A DNA stretch of 64,000 bases from Bin87 sp965204395 (GCA_965204395.1 OZ241987.1:3348001-3412000), one strand, 5' to 3'. Counted from the stretch's first letter, positions 31,241 to 41,013 are shown. The notes: generated by a model not told the origin, from the letters alone. Program-made: numbers and translations.

Positions 31241-33544
31241 TTGACCAGCCCGACCACCAACTCCACCGACCGGACCGATGGCAAGTCGCCGCTGTCCGGT
31301 CCTGATATTGTTCCCGAGTTTGAATCGGCCCTGACTCGCCTGTGCGCAGTGGCGCGTCAGGGTCAACGCACGGACAGTCCCCTGTACAACCCGTCCGAGG
31401 AATGGATCGTCGGCAAGATGCCGATCTTCCAGGATTTGCCGGCTGAGACACAGTCGGAGTTGCTGGCACAAGCGCAGGAGTTGGAGGCCGAAGCGGTAGA
31501 GGCCAACGCGGCCGGCCGGGCGTCGAGCAAGGTGTGGCCGGAGACGGTGTTCCGTCTGGACAACGGAGGGTTGGCGTTTTTCAGCCAACTGGGCGTGGTG
31601 CGACGACCCGACTTGACCCAGTATTTCGTGGAAGGGTTCACCCGCAACCGCGACGCGTTGGCGTTCTCCGAGGACAACCAGCGACTCTTCACGCAGGTGT
31701 TCCACCAGGTATGCGACAAGATGGAGGCCAGTTTCGCCAGCGGCGAGGGGATAGTGCAGACCGACCGGCAGATTTGCGACGCGCCCGGCCGGTCTTTTCA
31801 TGCGCGGCAGCTGCTTTTCGGCACGCGGTACATGCAGGCCCCGTACATGTGGAGGCGGCTGACGTTCGAGCTCCCGCAGGACCAGTGGCAGGAATCACCG
31901 GACATCCTGGAGGTGTCGGTGCCGCACTGGATGGACGACCTGGGTTTGGATGATGGGCTCAAAAAGCAGTTGCAGGACGCGGGCATAACGCAACTGGTCT
32001 TCAAGGCGCCGACGCGGGGGCTGTCGCTGCACTTCGGATTCGACTACGTGGGCGAGCACAAGATGGGGCCGCTGTCCATCGCCATGCACCAGGTGAAGCA
32101 GAACAACGGGCTGGCGGTGCAGGCGGCCCTTAGCATGGCGCGGGCGCGGACGTTGGACGGCGATCTGACCAACACCGCGCTGGTCACCGTTGGGCCGTCG
32201 CTGCACGGCAAGAGCACGTTGACCATCATGGTGGAGCTGGCGAACAGCGAGTTGGCCGGCATCCTGAACCTGCCGCACGACCCCGAGGAAGGGGTTTACC
32301 CGATGAACGACGACATTGTGCTGCTGCAACCGCTGGATGAGCCGATTCCCAGCCGGCTGCACGGGAGCAGCGCGCTGATCTCCCACGCCATCGACGGTAC
32401 CGAGAACAACTTCTACGCGGTGCCGTTCGGCCTGACGCGGGACGACGATCCCATCACCTACGACGTGTTGCGGGGCGCGCCCGGCGTGACCACGGCGGAC
32501 GAGACGCTGGAAAACGTGCCGGTGAAGGTGGAGAGCCAGGAGCCCAACTACCTGGAGAATCCGGTGCGCAACATGCGGATGATCCTGTCGCGGCGCGGGT
32601 TGCTGCAGCGAAAGGGAGCCCAAGGGCTGATCGGGAAAATCACCGATGGGCGGCTGTCCGATTCGGTGCACGTGCCCATGGAGAGCACCAACCGGGTCTT
32701 CTGGCAAGAGGTGATGCGGCAGAACACGGTGATCCCACCGTTGCGCCGCCTGAGTCTGGAGCAGTACATCCGTGTGCTGATGTACGGCGAGGCGGTGCAG
32801 ATGGGAGCGGCCATCGGAGCGATTGGCCGGCCGTACGTGGAGTATTTCTCGGATCCGTTCATCATCGGCCTGGAAGACGAGAACGCCAACCTGCTGTACC
32901 ACGTGCTACAACAACTGTCGTGGGGCGGAATGCCGCAGCAGTACTACGCTTTCAACACCGGCGGCGTCGGAGCAGACAGCAACGAAGAGGCGTCGGGTTC
33001 CCGGTACATCAATATCCCCCGCGAGTTGACCATGCTGCTACAGGAGGCACTGCTGCGGAACGCGGTCAAGTTCGAGTACGACGGAGTGTTGAGGTCGGAG
33101 GTGGCGGTGGCGGTGATGGACGCCGGGGGCAACGAGGTGCTGGACCTGCGGGAGAAGTGGCTGCCCATCAATATCTACGGCGAGGACGACTACGCCAGCC
33201 GGGTGCGAGAACTGATGCACCGGCGGTACTATGGTCGGGACCAGCAGGACAAGGCCGGTATCCTGCGGTACACCAAGGTGGTCAATACCGTTCTGGATAT
33301 AACGGACGTTCCGGCGCCGGCCGACGAGCGGGAACTGTCGTGGCTACTGTCGTTCTACTGGTCGCTGGACCAGGCATACGAAACGCTGGCGGAAACGGCT
33401 GCGCATCGAAGCCAAGGCATGCGACCGGTGGCATACCAGTTGAACGAGTTGCAGCGTAAATACCGCGACGGGCTGCAGGCGGGTTTGTCGGTTGATGTGG
33501 CGGGCCGGCAGCGTTTGGCCGAGTTGGGGCTGCGAGCAGAATAG
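31241..33544 (+). CDS. PEP carboxykinase (ATP)-like P-loop protein, enlarged
   Basis: The product is 767 residues from TTG 31241 (ribosome binding site GGGAG upstream). The middle resembles ATP-dependent PEP carboxykinase: P-loop GPSLHGKST near 317-325, an Asp pair in YPMNDDIVLL, then LENVPVKVES and LENPVRNMRM, which align in order with the PEPCK signature ENVVVD...TENTR. Later FNTGGVGADS resembles the PEPCK NTGW segment. It is ~230 residues longer than the usual enzyme, with an extra N-terminal region. If active it would make PEP from oxaloacetate, fitting the neighbouring malate synthase. It may instead be a divergent P-loop kinase. Confidence 0.55.
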   Translation: MTSPTTNSTDRTDGKSPLSGPDIVPEFESALTRLCAVARQGQRTDSPLYNPSEEWIVGKMPIFQDLPAETQSELLAQAQELEAEAVEANAAGRASSKVWPETVFRLDNGGLAFFSQLGVVRRPDLTQYFVEGFTRNRDALAFSEDNQRLFTQVFHQVCDKMEASFASGEGIVQTDRQICDAPGRSFHARQLLFGTRYMQAPYMWRRLTFELPQDQWQESPDILEVSVPHWMDDLGLDDGLKKQLQDAGITQLVFKAPTRGLSLHFGFDYVGEHKMGPLSIAMHQVKQNNGLAVQAALSMARARTLDGDLTNTALVTVGPSLHGKSTLTIMVELANSELAGILNLPHDPEEGVYPMNDDIVLLQPLDEPIPSRLHGSSALISHAIDGTENNFYAVPFGLTRDDDPITYDVLRGAPGVTTADETLENVPVKVESQEPNYLENPVRNMRMILSRRGLLQRKGAQGLIGKITDGRLSDSVHVPMESTNRVFWQEVMRQNTVIPPLRRLSLEQYIRVLMYGEAVQMGAAIGAIGRPYVEYFSDPFIIGLEDENANLLYHVLQQLSWGGMPQQYYAFNTGGVGADSNEEASGSRYINIPRELTMLLQEALLRNAVKFEYDGVLRSEVAVAVMDAGGNEVLDLREKWLPINIYGEDDYASRVRELMHRRYYGRDQQDKAGILRYTKVVNTVLDITDVPAPADERELSWLLSFYWSLDQAYETLAETAAHRSQGMRPVAYQLNELQRKYRDGLQAGLSVDVAGRQRLAELGLRAE

Positions 33545-33553
33545 CGGACGATC

Positions 33554-33940
33554 ATGGGCCAGCTCGAACTGCTAATCGCACTGGTGGGATTCGTTGGCAC
33601 CAATGCTGTTTTTGTTGGCGGCATTATCGGTGCCGTGCTCTATCTGCGGGCTGATGCGCGGGCGAATCGCCAGGAATGGAAGGCTGAACTAGCAGCGGTA
33701 GTTGCGTCGATCGATGGCCTGAGAGGCGACGTAGCCCAGATTGACCGAAGACTGACAACTCTCGAAGCTAAGGTAGAAGCCTTGGAAACCAAGCTGGATG
33801 CCAAGGCGGAAGAGTCGTCAGTGCAGCGGAATCACCGTGAACTGTTGATTAGATTGGCATTCCATCATCATGGAGACGGTCGCCACCCCGTGGCGCCGCC
33901 AACAGACCCTGAACCTGTAGATCCCTCTGATAGCGACTGA
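33554..33940 (+). CDS. small membrane-anchored coiled-coil protein
   Basis: A 128-residue protein. One N-terminal membrane helix (VGGIIGAVLYL) is followed by a basic stretch, a coiled coil (about 45-95, IDRRLTTLEAKVEALETKLD), and a His/Pro/Asp-rich tail. It starts nine bases after the PEPCK-like gene and precedes malate synthase, so it may be co-transcribed. Function unknown. Shape resembles the 28248-28880 protein but without its repeats. Confidence 0.6.
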   Translation: MGQLELLIALVGFVGTNAVFVGGIIGAVLYLRADARANRQEWKAELAAVVASIDGLRGDVAQIDRRLTTLEAKVEALETKLDAKAEESSVQRNHRELLIRLAFHHHGDGRHPVAPPTDPEPVDPSDSD

Positions 33941-33973
33941 TAACCAGTATTCATCCAATCGGGAAAAGTGAGC

Positions 33974-35551
33974 ATGGCAGACAACAACGTTCAGATCCTC
34001 GGCCCCGTGCCGGCACACTACGCAGAAGTTGTTACGGACGACGCCCTCGGGTTCGTCGCCGAGTTGCACCGCAATTTCGAGACCACGCGCCGGCGGTTGA
34101 TCGACGCGCGCAAGCGCCGCCAGGCGGAGATTGATGCGGGAGCATCGCCGGACTTTCTGACGGAAACCCGCGCGGTGCGCGAGGGAGATTGGCGGGTTCA
34201 GGCGGCGCCGTCCGACCTGACCAACCGTCGTGTGGAGATCACCGGGCCGTCGTCGAACCGGCGGATGGTGATCAACGCGCTGAACTGCGGGGCTCAGGTC
34301 TACATGACCGACTTCGAGGACGCCCACTCGCCGGCATGGCTGCCGACGCTGGACGGGCAGTTGAACGTTCGGGACGCGTACCGACGCACCATCAGCGACG
34401 AGGCCGCCGACGGACGCCAGTATCAGTTGAACGATGAGACGGCCACTCTGTGTGTGCGCCCGCGGGGTCTGCACCTGATTGAACGGCACGTGCTGGTGGA
34501 CGGCGAGCCCGTGGCCGGGAGCTTTTTCGATTTCGGGCTGACCATCTACCACAATCGGGTGGCGCAGCAGAGCCACGGAACAGGGTCGTACTACTATCTG
34601 CCAAAACTCCAGTCGTATCTTGAGGCGCGGCTGTGGAATGACGTGTTCAAATACGCGGAAGAACGGCTGGACATTCCGCAGGGCAGCATCAGTCCGACGG
34701 TGTTGATCGAGCACATCCTGGCTGCCTTTGAGATGGAAGAGATTCTTTACGAATTTCGGGAACGGCCGGCGGGTCTGAACCTGGGGCGTTGGGACTATAT
34801 CTTCAGCGTGATCAAGGTGTTCAACAACCGTCGGGATATGGTTTTCCCCGACCGGTCGCAGGTTACGATGGCGACCCATTTCCTCACGTCTGCGGCGCAC
34901 CTGCTGGTGAACACGTGCCATCGCAGAGGAGCCCACGCGCTGGGCGGCATGTCCGCTTTCATTCCCCGCCGCGACGACGAAGCAGCGAATGAGGCGGCGT
35001 TCGCGCAGGTGCGCTCCGACAAGCAACGCGAGGCCGACCAGGGATTTGATGGCGCGTGGGTGGCCCACCCTGGCCTGGTGCCGCCGGTGCTGGATGTTTT
35101 CCAGTCGGCGTTCTCAACTGAGAACCAACTGTCTGTGATTCCGGAGGTACGGATTGCACCAGACGACCTGCTGGCGGTTCCCGAAGGCCAGATTACCGAG
35201 GCGGGTCTGCGCAACAACATCAGTGTCGCGTTGCAATACGTCGACGCGTGGACGCGTGGCAACGGCGCCGTCGCGATATACGGATTGATGGAGGACGCCG
35301 CTACCGCCGAGATCTCGCGCTCGCAGCTATGGCAATGGCTGCGGCATGGCGCATCGCTGGACGACGGCCGGCCCGTCACCGCCGAGCTTTATCGGCAGGT
35401 GCGGGCGGAGGAAGCAGCGGCTTTGTTGGGCCAGCGGGGTCAGGAAAACGCCGGGGCTTTGGACAAGGCGGTTGAACTGCTGGATGAAATCGTGTTGTCC
35501 GAGGAATTTGTGGAATTTCTCACGCTGCCCGGCTACCGTTATCTGGACTGA
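33974..35551 (+). CDS. aceB: malate synthase A
   Basis: A 525-residue enzyme condensing glyoxylate and acetyl-CoA to malate, the second step of the glyoxylate shunt. Features: VYMTDFEDAHSP (metal-binding Glu/Asp), CVRPRGLHLIERHV (catalytic-site region), LPKLQSYLEARLWNDVF and GGMSAFIPRRDD. ATG 33974 gives the standard N-terminus; a GTG six bases earlier is less likely. Isocitrate lyase is not in the window. Confidence 0.95.
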   Translation: MADNNVQILGPVPAHYAEVVTDDALGFVAELHRNFETTRRRLIDARKRRQAEIDAGASPDFLTETRAVREGDWRVQAAPSDLTNRRVEITGPSSNRRMVINALNCGAQVYMTDFEDAHSPAWLPTLDGQLNVRDAYRRTISDEAADGRQYQLNDETATLCVRPRGLHLIERHVLVDGEPVAGSFFDFGLTIYHNRVAQQSHGTGSYYYLPKLQSYLEARLWNDVFKYAEERLDIPQGSISPTVLIEHILAAFEMEEILYEFRERPAGLNLGRWDYIFSVIKVFNNRRDMVFPDRSQVTMATHFLTSAAHLLVNTCHRRGAHALGGMSAFIPRRDDEAANEAAFAQVRSDKQREADQGFDGAWVAHPGLVPPVLDVFQSAFSTENQLSVIPEVRIAPDDLLAVPEGQITEAGLRNNISVALQYVDAWTRGNGAVAIYGLMEDAATAEISRSQLWQWLRHGASLDDGRPVTAELYRQVRAEEAAALLGQRGQENAGALDKAVELLDEIVLSEEFVEFLTLPGYRYLD

Positions 35552-35569
35552 CGTAGAGGTCTGATCTCC

Positions 35570-36268
35570 ATGGCAACGACAGCCGTTACCGAGCAGGTGG
35601 CTGCCACCATCAGCGACGCGGGTGGTGAACTGACCCATCCGGTGTCGGTGAACATCAAGCCCATCCTGGACTCCGTGGCCGGCAAGTTGACGGACGAGGA
35701 GATAGACCAGTGGTTCGTGGACGTCGAAAAGGCCAACGAGGAAAACGGCCTAAGCTTTGAGATGACCTGCGACGGAGAGTTGATAATCAGTCCCATGGTG
35801 AACCGAGATGGGTCGAAAGCAGAGGTCGAATTGGGTGTGGACTTGGGCCTTTGGACAAGGGATTATGGTGGTGAATGCCATGGAGCGAACGCCAATATGC
35901 GGTTGCCAGATGGGTCTCGGATACGCCCGGATGCTTTGTGGTGGTCTCCTGAGCAGGTAGCCTCCTTGCCTCCAGTTTCCGAAGGAGGAGCGATAGCCGC
36001 TTGCCCTGCGTTTGTGGCCGAGATCGTTTCGAGCACCGATACGCTGCCGCCGTTGCAGCGCAAGATGGAGCGTTATATCGCCAATGGGGCGCGGTTAGGA
36101 TGGCTGATCGATCCCTACCGCCGGCAGGTGCACGTGTACCAGCCCGGGGTTGATGTGGAGATCCTGGAAGATCCGGAAACGATGAGCGGTGATCCGGTAT
36201 TGCCGGGGTTCGTGTTCGGGGTGCGCGAGCGGATATTCGCGTTGCACGCAGATGCTGAAGGTGCGTAG
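35570..36268 (+). CDS. Uma2 family (DUF820) restriction-endonuclease-fold protein, copy 1
   Basis: A 232-residue PD-(D/E)XK-fold protein. The conserved active-site pattern is RPDALWWSPEQ with CPAFVAEIVSSTD, then LGWLIDPYRRQVHVY typical of Uma2. Function of the family is unknown. N- and C-terminal thirds are nearly identical to the two downstream copies, while the segment after SPMVNRDG (about 85-110) differs. It starts 18 bases after malate synthase. Confidence 0.88.
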   Translation: MATTAVTEQVAATISDAGGELTHPVSVNIKPILDSVAGKLTDEEIDQWFVDVEKANEENGLSFEMTCDGELIISPMVNRDGSKAEVELGVDLGLWTRDYGGECHGANANMRLPDGSRIRPDALWWSPEQVASLPPVSEGGAIAACPAFVAEIVSSTDTLPPLQRKMERYIANGARLGWLIDPYRRQVHVYQPGVDVEILEDPETMSGDPVLPGFVFGVRERIFALHADAEGA

Positions 36269-36270
36269 CG

Positions 36271-36969
36271 ATGGCGACGACGGCCCTTAGCCAGCGATCA
36301 GCGCGTCGCGCGGATGACGCCGAGGTTGAACTGACCCATCCGGTGTCGGTGAACATCAAACCCATCCTGGACTCCGTGGCCGGCAAGTTGACGGATGAGG
36401 AGATTGACCAGTGGTTTGTCGACCTCGAAAAGGCCAACGAGGAAAACGGCCTACACTTGGAGATGACCTGCGACGGGGTGTTGATAATCAGTCCCATGGT
36501 GAATCGCGATGGCGGGATGGCTGAGGGCCAGTTTTTTGTTCGGTTGTTCGTTTGGGCCGAGGAGCACGCAGGAGAAGCATACGGACCCAACGCGAATATG
36601 CGTCTGCCGGACGGCTCTCGGATACGCCCTGATGCTTTGTGGTTGTCCCCTGAGCAGGTGGCCTCCTTGCCTCCGGTCTCCGAAGGAGGGGCAATAACCG
36701 TCTGCCCCGCGTTTGTGGCCGAGATCGTCTCGAGTACCGATACTCTACCGCCGTTGCAGCGCAAGATGGAGCGTTACATGGCCAATGGAGCGCAGCTGGG
36801 ATGGCTGATCGATCCTTACCGCCGACAGGTGCACGTGTACCAGCCCGGGGTTGATGTGGAGATCCTGGATGATCCGGAGACGGTGAGCGGTGATCCGGTA
36901 TTGCCGGGGTTCGTGTTCGGGGTGCGCGAGCGGATATTCGCGTTGCACGCAGATGCTGAAGGTGCGTAG
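36271..36969 (+). CDS. Uma2 family (DUF820) restriction-endonuclease-fold protein, copy 2
   Basis: A 232-residue paralogue of the preceding gene, starting two bases after its stop. The N-terminal HPVSVNIKPILDSVAGKLTD block and the C-terminal GFVFGVRERIFALHADAEGA are shared. The middle differs (MAEGQFFVRLFVWAEEHAGE). The putative active-site residues (RPDALW, FVAEIVS) are kept. Confidence 0.88.
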   Translation: MATTALSQRSARRADDAEVELTHPVSVNIKPILDSVAGKLTDEEIDQWFVDLEKANEENGLHLEMTCDGVLIISPMVNRDGGMAEGQFFVRLFVWAEEHAGEAYGPNANMRLPDGSRIRPDALWLSPEQVASLPPVSEGGAITVCPAFVAEIVSSTDTLPPLQRKMERYMANGAQLGWLIDPYRRQVHVYQPGVDVEILDDPETVSGDPVLPGFVFGVRERIFALHADAEGA

Positions 36970-36971
36970 CG

Positions 36972-37667
36972 ATGGCGACGATGGCCCTTAGCCAGCGATC
37001 AGCGCGTCGCGCGGATGACGCCGAGGTTGAACTGACCCATCCGGTGTCGGTGAACATCAAACCCATCCTGGACTCCGTGGCCGGCAAGCTGACGGACGAG
37101 GAGATCGACCAGTGGTTTGTCGACCTCGAAAAGGCCAACGAGGAAAACGGCCTACACCTGGAGATGACCTGCGACGGGGAGTTGATAATCAGTCCGATGG
37201 TGAACCGAAGCGGCGGACGAGCCGAATTCAGACTGGCAGTCGCGCTGGGCAACTGGGAAGAATCGAATGGCGGAGAAGCATACGGGCCCAACGCGAATAC
37301 CCGCTTGCCGGATGGATCTCGCATACGTCCGGATGCATTGTGGTTGTCGCCGGAACAGGTGGCCGGGCTACCCCCCGCTGGAGAAAATAGGGCCATCACA
37401 GTGTGTCCTGCGTTCGTGGCTGAGATCGTTTCCGGCACTGATACGCTGCCGCCGTTGCAGCGCAAGATGGAGCGTTACATGGTCAACGGGGCGCAGCTGG
37501 GATGGCTGATCGATCCTTACCGACGGCAGGTGCACGTGTACCGGCCTGGCGCGGATGTGGAAGTGCTGGAAGACCCGGAAGCGGTGAGCGGAGATCCGGT
37601 GATGCCAGGGTTCGTGTTCGAGGTCAGACAACGTATATTCGTTCTACACGAAGCCCCCGCGACATAG
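36972..37667 (+). CDS. Uma2 family (DUF820) restriction-endonuclease-fold protein, copy 3
   Basis: A 231-residue third copy, starting two bases after copy 2. The first ~230 bases are almost identical at the DNA level to copy 2. The middle differs again (RAEFRLAVALGNWEESNGGE), and the C-terminus has drifted (GFVFEVRQRIFVLHEAPAT). Active-site pattern kept. A stop overlaps no later gene; the exonuclease starts 31 bases on. Confidence 0.88.
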   Translation: MATMALSQRSARRADDAEVELTHPVSVNIKPILDSVAGKLTDEEIDQWFVDLEKANEENGLHLEMTCDGELIISPMVNRSGGRAEFRLAVALGNWEESNGGEAYGPNANTRLPDGSRIRPDALWLSPEQVAGLPPAGENRAITVCPAFVAEIVSGTDTLPPLQRKMERYMVNGAQLGWLIDPYRRQVHVYRPGADVEVLEDPEAVSGDPVMPGFVFEVRQRIFVLHEAPAT

Positions 37668-37698
37668 TGTCCGCGCTGCGGACCTTCGGTGCGCCGTT

Positions 37699-38583
37699 AT
37701 GAAGATTCACCTGATTGACGGCACCTACGAGCTCTTTCGCGCCCACTATTCGCCGCGGCCCGGTCGCACTGCGCCTGACGGCAGGGACGTCAAAGCGACG
37801 CATGGGTTAGCGCAATCCCTCATGGCGCTGCTGAACCAACCGGACGTTACCCATGTAGCGGTGGCCTTTGATTCCGTGATTCGTTCCTTCCGCAACGATA
37901 TGTTCGACGGGTACAAGACGGGAGATGGGACGGATCCTGACCTGTTGGCGCAGTTCCCGTTGGCGGAGCGAATGTCGGAGGCGTTGGGCTTGACGGTATG
38001 GCCGATGATGGAATTCGAGGCGGATGACGCCCTGGCAACCGCCGCCGTGCGCTTCTCCGATTTTGGGGCAGTGGAGCAGGTCCTGATGTGCTCGCCTGAC
38101 AAGGACCTGGCGCAGGTGGTGTCAGGGCAACGGGTGGTCGCGCTGGACCGGCGCAAGGGAGAGGTGATGGACGAGGTGGGCGTCGTCGAGAAATTCGGCG
38201 TTCTGCCGGCATCGATTCCCGACTACCTTGCCCTGGTGGGCGATTCGGCGGATGGAATTCCTGGCATCCCACGTTGGGGAGCGCGTACCACCGCCACGGT
38301 GCTAAGGCGATATGGGAGCATCAGCGACATACCGCTTGATGCCAGCAAATGGGGCGTCAACGTCAGAGGCGCGGCCGGATTGGTCGCAGGGCTGGCGGAG
38401 CGGATGGATGATGCCCTGCTCTATCGCGAACTCGCCACGCTGAGGCGGGACGTGCCTCTACCCGAAACTGAGCCTGACCAACTGCGTTGGGCGGGTGTCC
38501 GGCAACCGAATTTTGCGGAATTTTGCGAGCCGCTGGGGCTGGAATCCCTGCTCAATCGGCTGCCGGAGCCAAGTTCAGACTAG
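37699..38583 (+). CDS. 5'-3' exonuclease / flap endonuclease-like protein
   Basis: A 294-residue protein of the DNA polymerase I 5'-nuclease (PIN/H3TH) superfamily. Acidic residues appear in HLIDGTYELFR (1st Asp), AFDS, EFEADDALAT and CSPDKDLAQV; the helix-hairpin-helix DNA-binding region follows (VGDSADGIPGIPRWGARTTATVL). It stands apart from any polymerase, like E. coli Xni. It probably removes flaps or RNA primers. The last four bases overlap the convergent TPR gene. Confidence 0.9.
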   Translation: MKIHLIDGTYELFRAHYSPRPGRTAPDGRDVKATHGLAQSLMALLNQPDVTHVAVAFDSVIRSFRNDMFDGYKTGDGTDPDLLAQFPLAERMSEALGLTVWPMMEFEADDALATAAVRFSDFGAVEQVLMCSPDKDLAQVVSGQRVVALDRRKGEVMDEVGVVEKFGVLPASIPDYLALVGDSADGIPGIPRWGARTTATVLRRYGSISDIPLDASKWGVNVRGAAGLVAGLAERMDDALLYRELATLRRDVPLPETEPDQLRWAGVRQPNFAEFCEPLGLESLLNRLPEPSSD

Positions 38584-40025
38584 CCGCAGTCCAGGCTGGT
38601 GGCGAGGCGCTGCAACTCGGCGGCGCTTTCGTCAGCGGTGGGAGCCCAGGCAGCCCGGGCGCGCACCAGCAATTCGCGGGACGCTTCAGCATTTCCCTGG
38701 ACGGCTTCGGCCTCCAGTCGCCCGTACCAATAGGTGTCGCGGACCGAGGAACGGCGGGACAGACGCTCGTCCAGCATGGCCTTGGCGTCATCGTAGCGAC
38801 CGGCGCGGATGTAGGTTTCCAGCAGGGTGTCCTCGAACACCTCGCGCTGGGCGTGGCTGCCGCCGATACGGGCGAGCACGGGGTAGGTTGGGCCCATGAG
38901 GTCGGCGGCCTGGTCATAGTCTCCGGCAACGAACGCCGCCGCGCCCAAGGCGATGGGCAGGGTCATTTCTCGGGATAGGTCGTCGCCTTTCTCGCCCTGT
39001 GACGTGAGGCGATCCACCAATCTCTGAGTCGCCTCAGCGTCGCCGGCGCCGGCAAAAGCCAGGGCGGCGTGGCAGTCCCGGAAGGCTGCGCCGGGTCCGT
39101 CGGCGGCCGGCAACGCTACGTCGCGAACCTCATCCCACGGCTTGCCGGGCGCTTCGCCCGAGTAAATCTGCAACCGCCACATCAGCGACGCTGCGTCCTG
39201 GAGGTTGGACAGGTTGCGAGCCTGTACTCCGGGGCGGATGTGGGTTTCGTACAGGTCGAGAGCCTGTTGGTATTTCCCCTGGGCCAGTTCAAACAGGGCC
39301 AGATGCCAGGAGAGGTGGGTGTTGTAGGAGGCGCGCCTGTCGAAACCGTCCAGCCAGTCGCCCAGCCATTGCCCACCGTTGGTGGCGTCGCCCTGCTCGA
39401 AATAGGAGTGCGTGACGGAATGGCTGGCAACGGCGTTCTGCGGGTTGCCGTCCAGGGAGCGGAGCGCCAGGTCCATCGCCTTTTCGGGCTGGTTGGTCTC
39501 GTGGTGGGCGAAGGCGTACTGACCAAGGAATGCCCAGTCGTCGCCGTTGTAGGGGGCCACCCTGGACATCAACGCCATGAGGTGGTTGGGGAAGTCGGGC
39601 ACGCCGGCCCCGAAGCATCCCAGCATGTAAAGCCGCTGCGCCACACGCATCGCCAGCGTGTCCGTGGGAAATTCGGCCAGATGCTCATGGATGAGCTTGA
39701 TGGCCTCGGTACCCTTGCCGTGGGTGAAGCAGTGCACGATCTGCGCTAATTGCCGCTCGTGCTGTGAGATGCCATCGGAGAGTTCCACCGCACGTTCGGC
39801 GGCGGCCCGGGCGGCGGGCACGTTCATCTGTAGGTGCAGGACGTAGGCCAGCACGACGCTGGCCATGGCAAAGCCGTCGTCCGCGTCGATTGCGGCCCGA
39901 ATCTTCTCCTCAGGCCCATAGTTTTGCGATAGTACCAAGTCAAGACCTTCCTGATACAGGTCGGCGGCGGCGGGCGACGCGGTGGTGACGGTGAGGCCGT
40001 TGCGAGTCTTTACCATGGCGCACAT
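38580..40025 (-). CDS. TPR protein similar to tetratricopeptide repeat protein 38
   Basis: The product is 481 residues from the chosen ATG 40025 (GGAG nine bases upstream; ATGs at 40034 and 40070 are alternatives). It has TPR-like helix pairs throughout, with family blocks DDGFAMASVVLAYVLHLQMN, QLAQIVHCFTHGKG and HETNQPEKAMDLALRSLDGN, as in TTC38 proteins known from animals and bacteria. No enzyme motif; probably a protein-interaction scaffold. Role unknown. Confidence 0.8.
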   Translation of the reverse strand: MCAMVKTRNGLTVTTASPAAADLYQEGLDLVLSQNYGPEEKIRAAIDADDGFAMASVVLAYVLHLQMNVPAARAAAERAVELSDGISQHERQLAQIVHCFTHGKGTEAIKLIHEHLAEFPTDTLAMRVAQRLYMLGCFGAGVPDFPNHLMALMSRVAPYNGDDWAFLGQYAFAHHETNQPEKAMDLALRSLDGNPQNAVASHSVTHSYFEQGDATNGGQWLGDWLDGFDRRASYNTHLSWHLALFELAQGKYQQALDLYETHIRPGVQARNLSNLQDAASLMWRLQIYSGEAPGKPWDEVRDVALPAADGPGAAFRDCHAALAFAGAGDAEATQRLVDRLTSQGEKGDDLSREMTLPIALGAAAFVAGDYDQAADLMGPTYPVLARIGGSHAQREVFEDTLLETYIRAGRYDDAKAMLDERLSRRSSVRDTYWYGRLEAEAVQGNAEASRELLVRARAAWAPTADESAAELQRLATSLDCG

Positions 40026-40126
40026 CGGGTTCATCTCCAGAAGCTGAATTGGTCGCGCCAAGGTTACCATAGGCGTTGATAAGTGTCATCAATTCGGATG
40101 ATAACGTCGGCTGAACGGGGCGCAGG

Positions 40127-40154
40127 TTGTGGCAGGAGAGTTTGACGCTATAAT
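40127..40154 (+). promoter_or_regulatory. promoter for etfBA
   Basis: TTGTGG at 40127-40132, 16-base spacer, TATAAT at 40149-40154, about 60 bases before ATG 40213. The -10 is perfect; the -35 is weak. Confidence 0.5.
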
Positions 40155-40212
40155 AGGATAGTGATTACTTTCACATATTCCATTTTCGCCTTGAGCCGGG
40201 GGTAATTTTCCG

Positions 40213-41013
40213 ATGCCCGTGAACATTTGCGTGCTGGCAAAGCAGGTTGTCGACCCTGAAATGCCGGCCGCCGCCTTTCGTATTGACCCGGACGCCCACC
40301 AGGTCGTCCCGCCGCCCAATATTCCGCCCGTTGTCAACGGCTTTGACGAAAACGCAGTCGAAGCCGCTTTGCAGATTAAGGATGAACAGGGCGCGAACAT
40401 AACCGTCATATCCTCCGGCACGACGTTCGCCCTGGACGTCATGAAGAAACCCCTGTCGATGGGCGCGGACGAACTGGTGCTGCTCCAGGACGACGCTTTC
40501 GCAAACTCGGTGGATTCGTTCTTCACCGTGCAGTTGCTGACGTCCGCCATCAACAAGCTGGGGGGATTCGATCTGATAATCTGCGGACGCCAGGCGTCCG
40601 ACTGGGATAACGCACAGGTCCCGCTGGGTGTCGCCGAAACCCTGGGCATGGCGTGCATCACGCTGGGCAAGAAGGTGGACGTGAAAGACGACAAGGTGGT
40701 CGTCGAGCGTCTTGCCCCGGACGGGTTCGAAGTCGTGGAAGCAAATCTGCCCGCGCTGGTCACTGTTAGCAACGAACTGGGCCAGCCCAGGTATCCCACG
40801 TTGCGGGGCATCATGGCCGCGACGCGCAAGCGGCCCACGGTATGGACCACGGGGGATCTGGACCTGGACGACAGCCAACTGGAACCGCGCGTTACGCTGC
40901 ATGATCTTTTCGTGCCCGTACGCGAACAGGACTGCGAGATCATAGAGGGTGACGATGACGCCGACGCCGCGCGCAAGCTTGCCCTGAAACTGCGTGAGGA
41001 CCGCATTATCTGA
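40213..41013 (+). CDS. etfB: electron transfer flavoprotein beta subunit
   Basis: A 266-residue ETF-beta. Family features: NICVLAKQVVDPE at the start, GADELVLLQDD, LIICGRQASDWDNAQVP, and the C-terminal PRYPTLRGIMAATRK, the ETF-beta signature. With EtfA it accepts electrons from acyl-CoA-type dehydrogenases. It lies 37 bases upstream of etfA in a two-gene operon with its own promoter. Confidence 0.95.
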   Translation: MPVNICVLAKQVVDPEMPAAAFRIDPDAHQVVPPPNIPPVVNGFDENAVEAALQIKDEQGANITVISSGTTFALDVMKKPLSMGADELVLLQDDAFANSVDSFFTVQLLTSAINKLGGFDLIICGRQASDWDNAQVPLGVAETLGMACITLGKKVDVKDDKVVVERLAPDGFEVVEANLPALVTVSNELGQPRYPTLRGIMAATRKRPTVWTTGDLDLDDSQLEPRVTLHDLFVPVREQDCEIIEGDDDADAARKLALKLREDRII

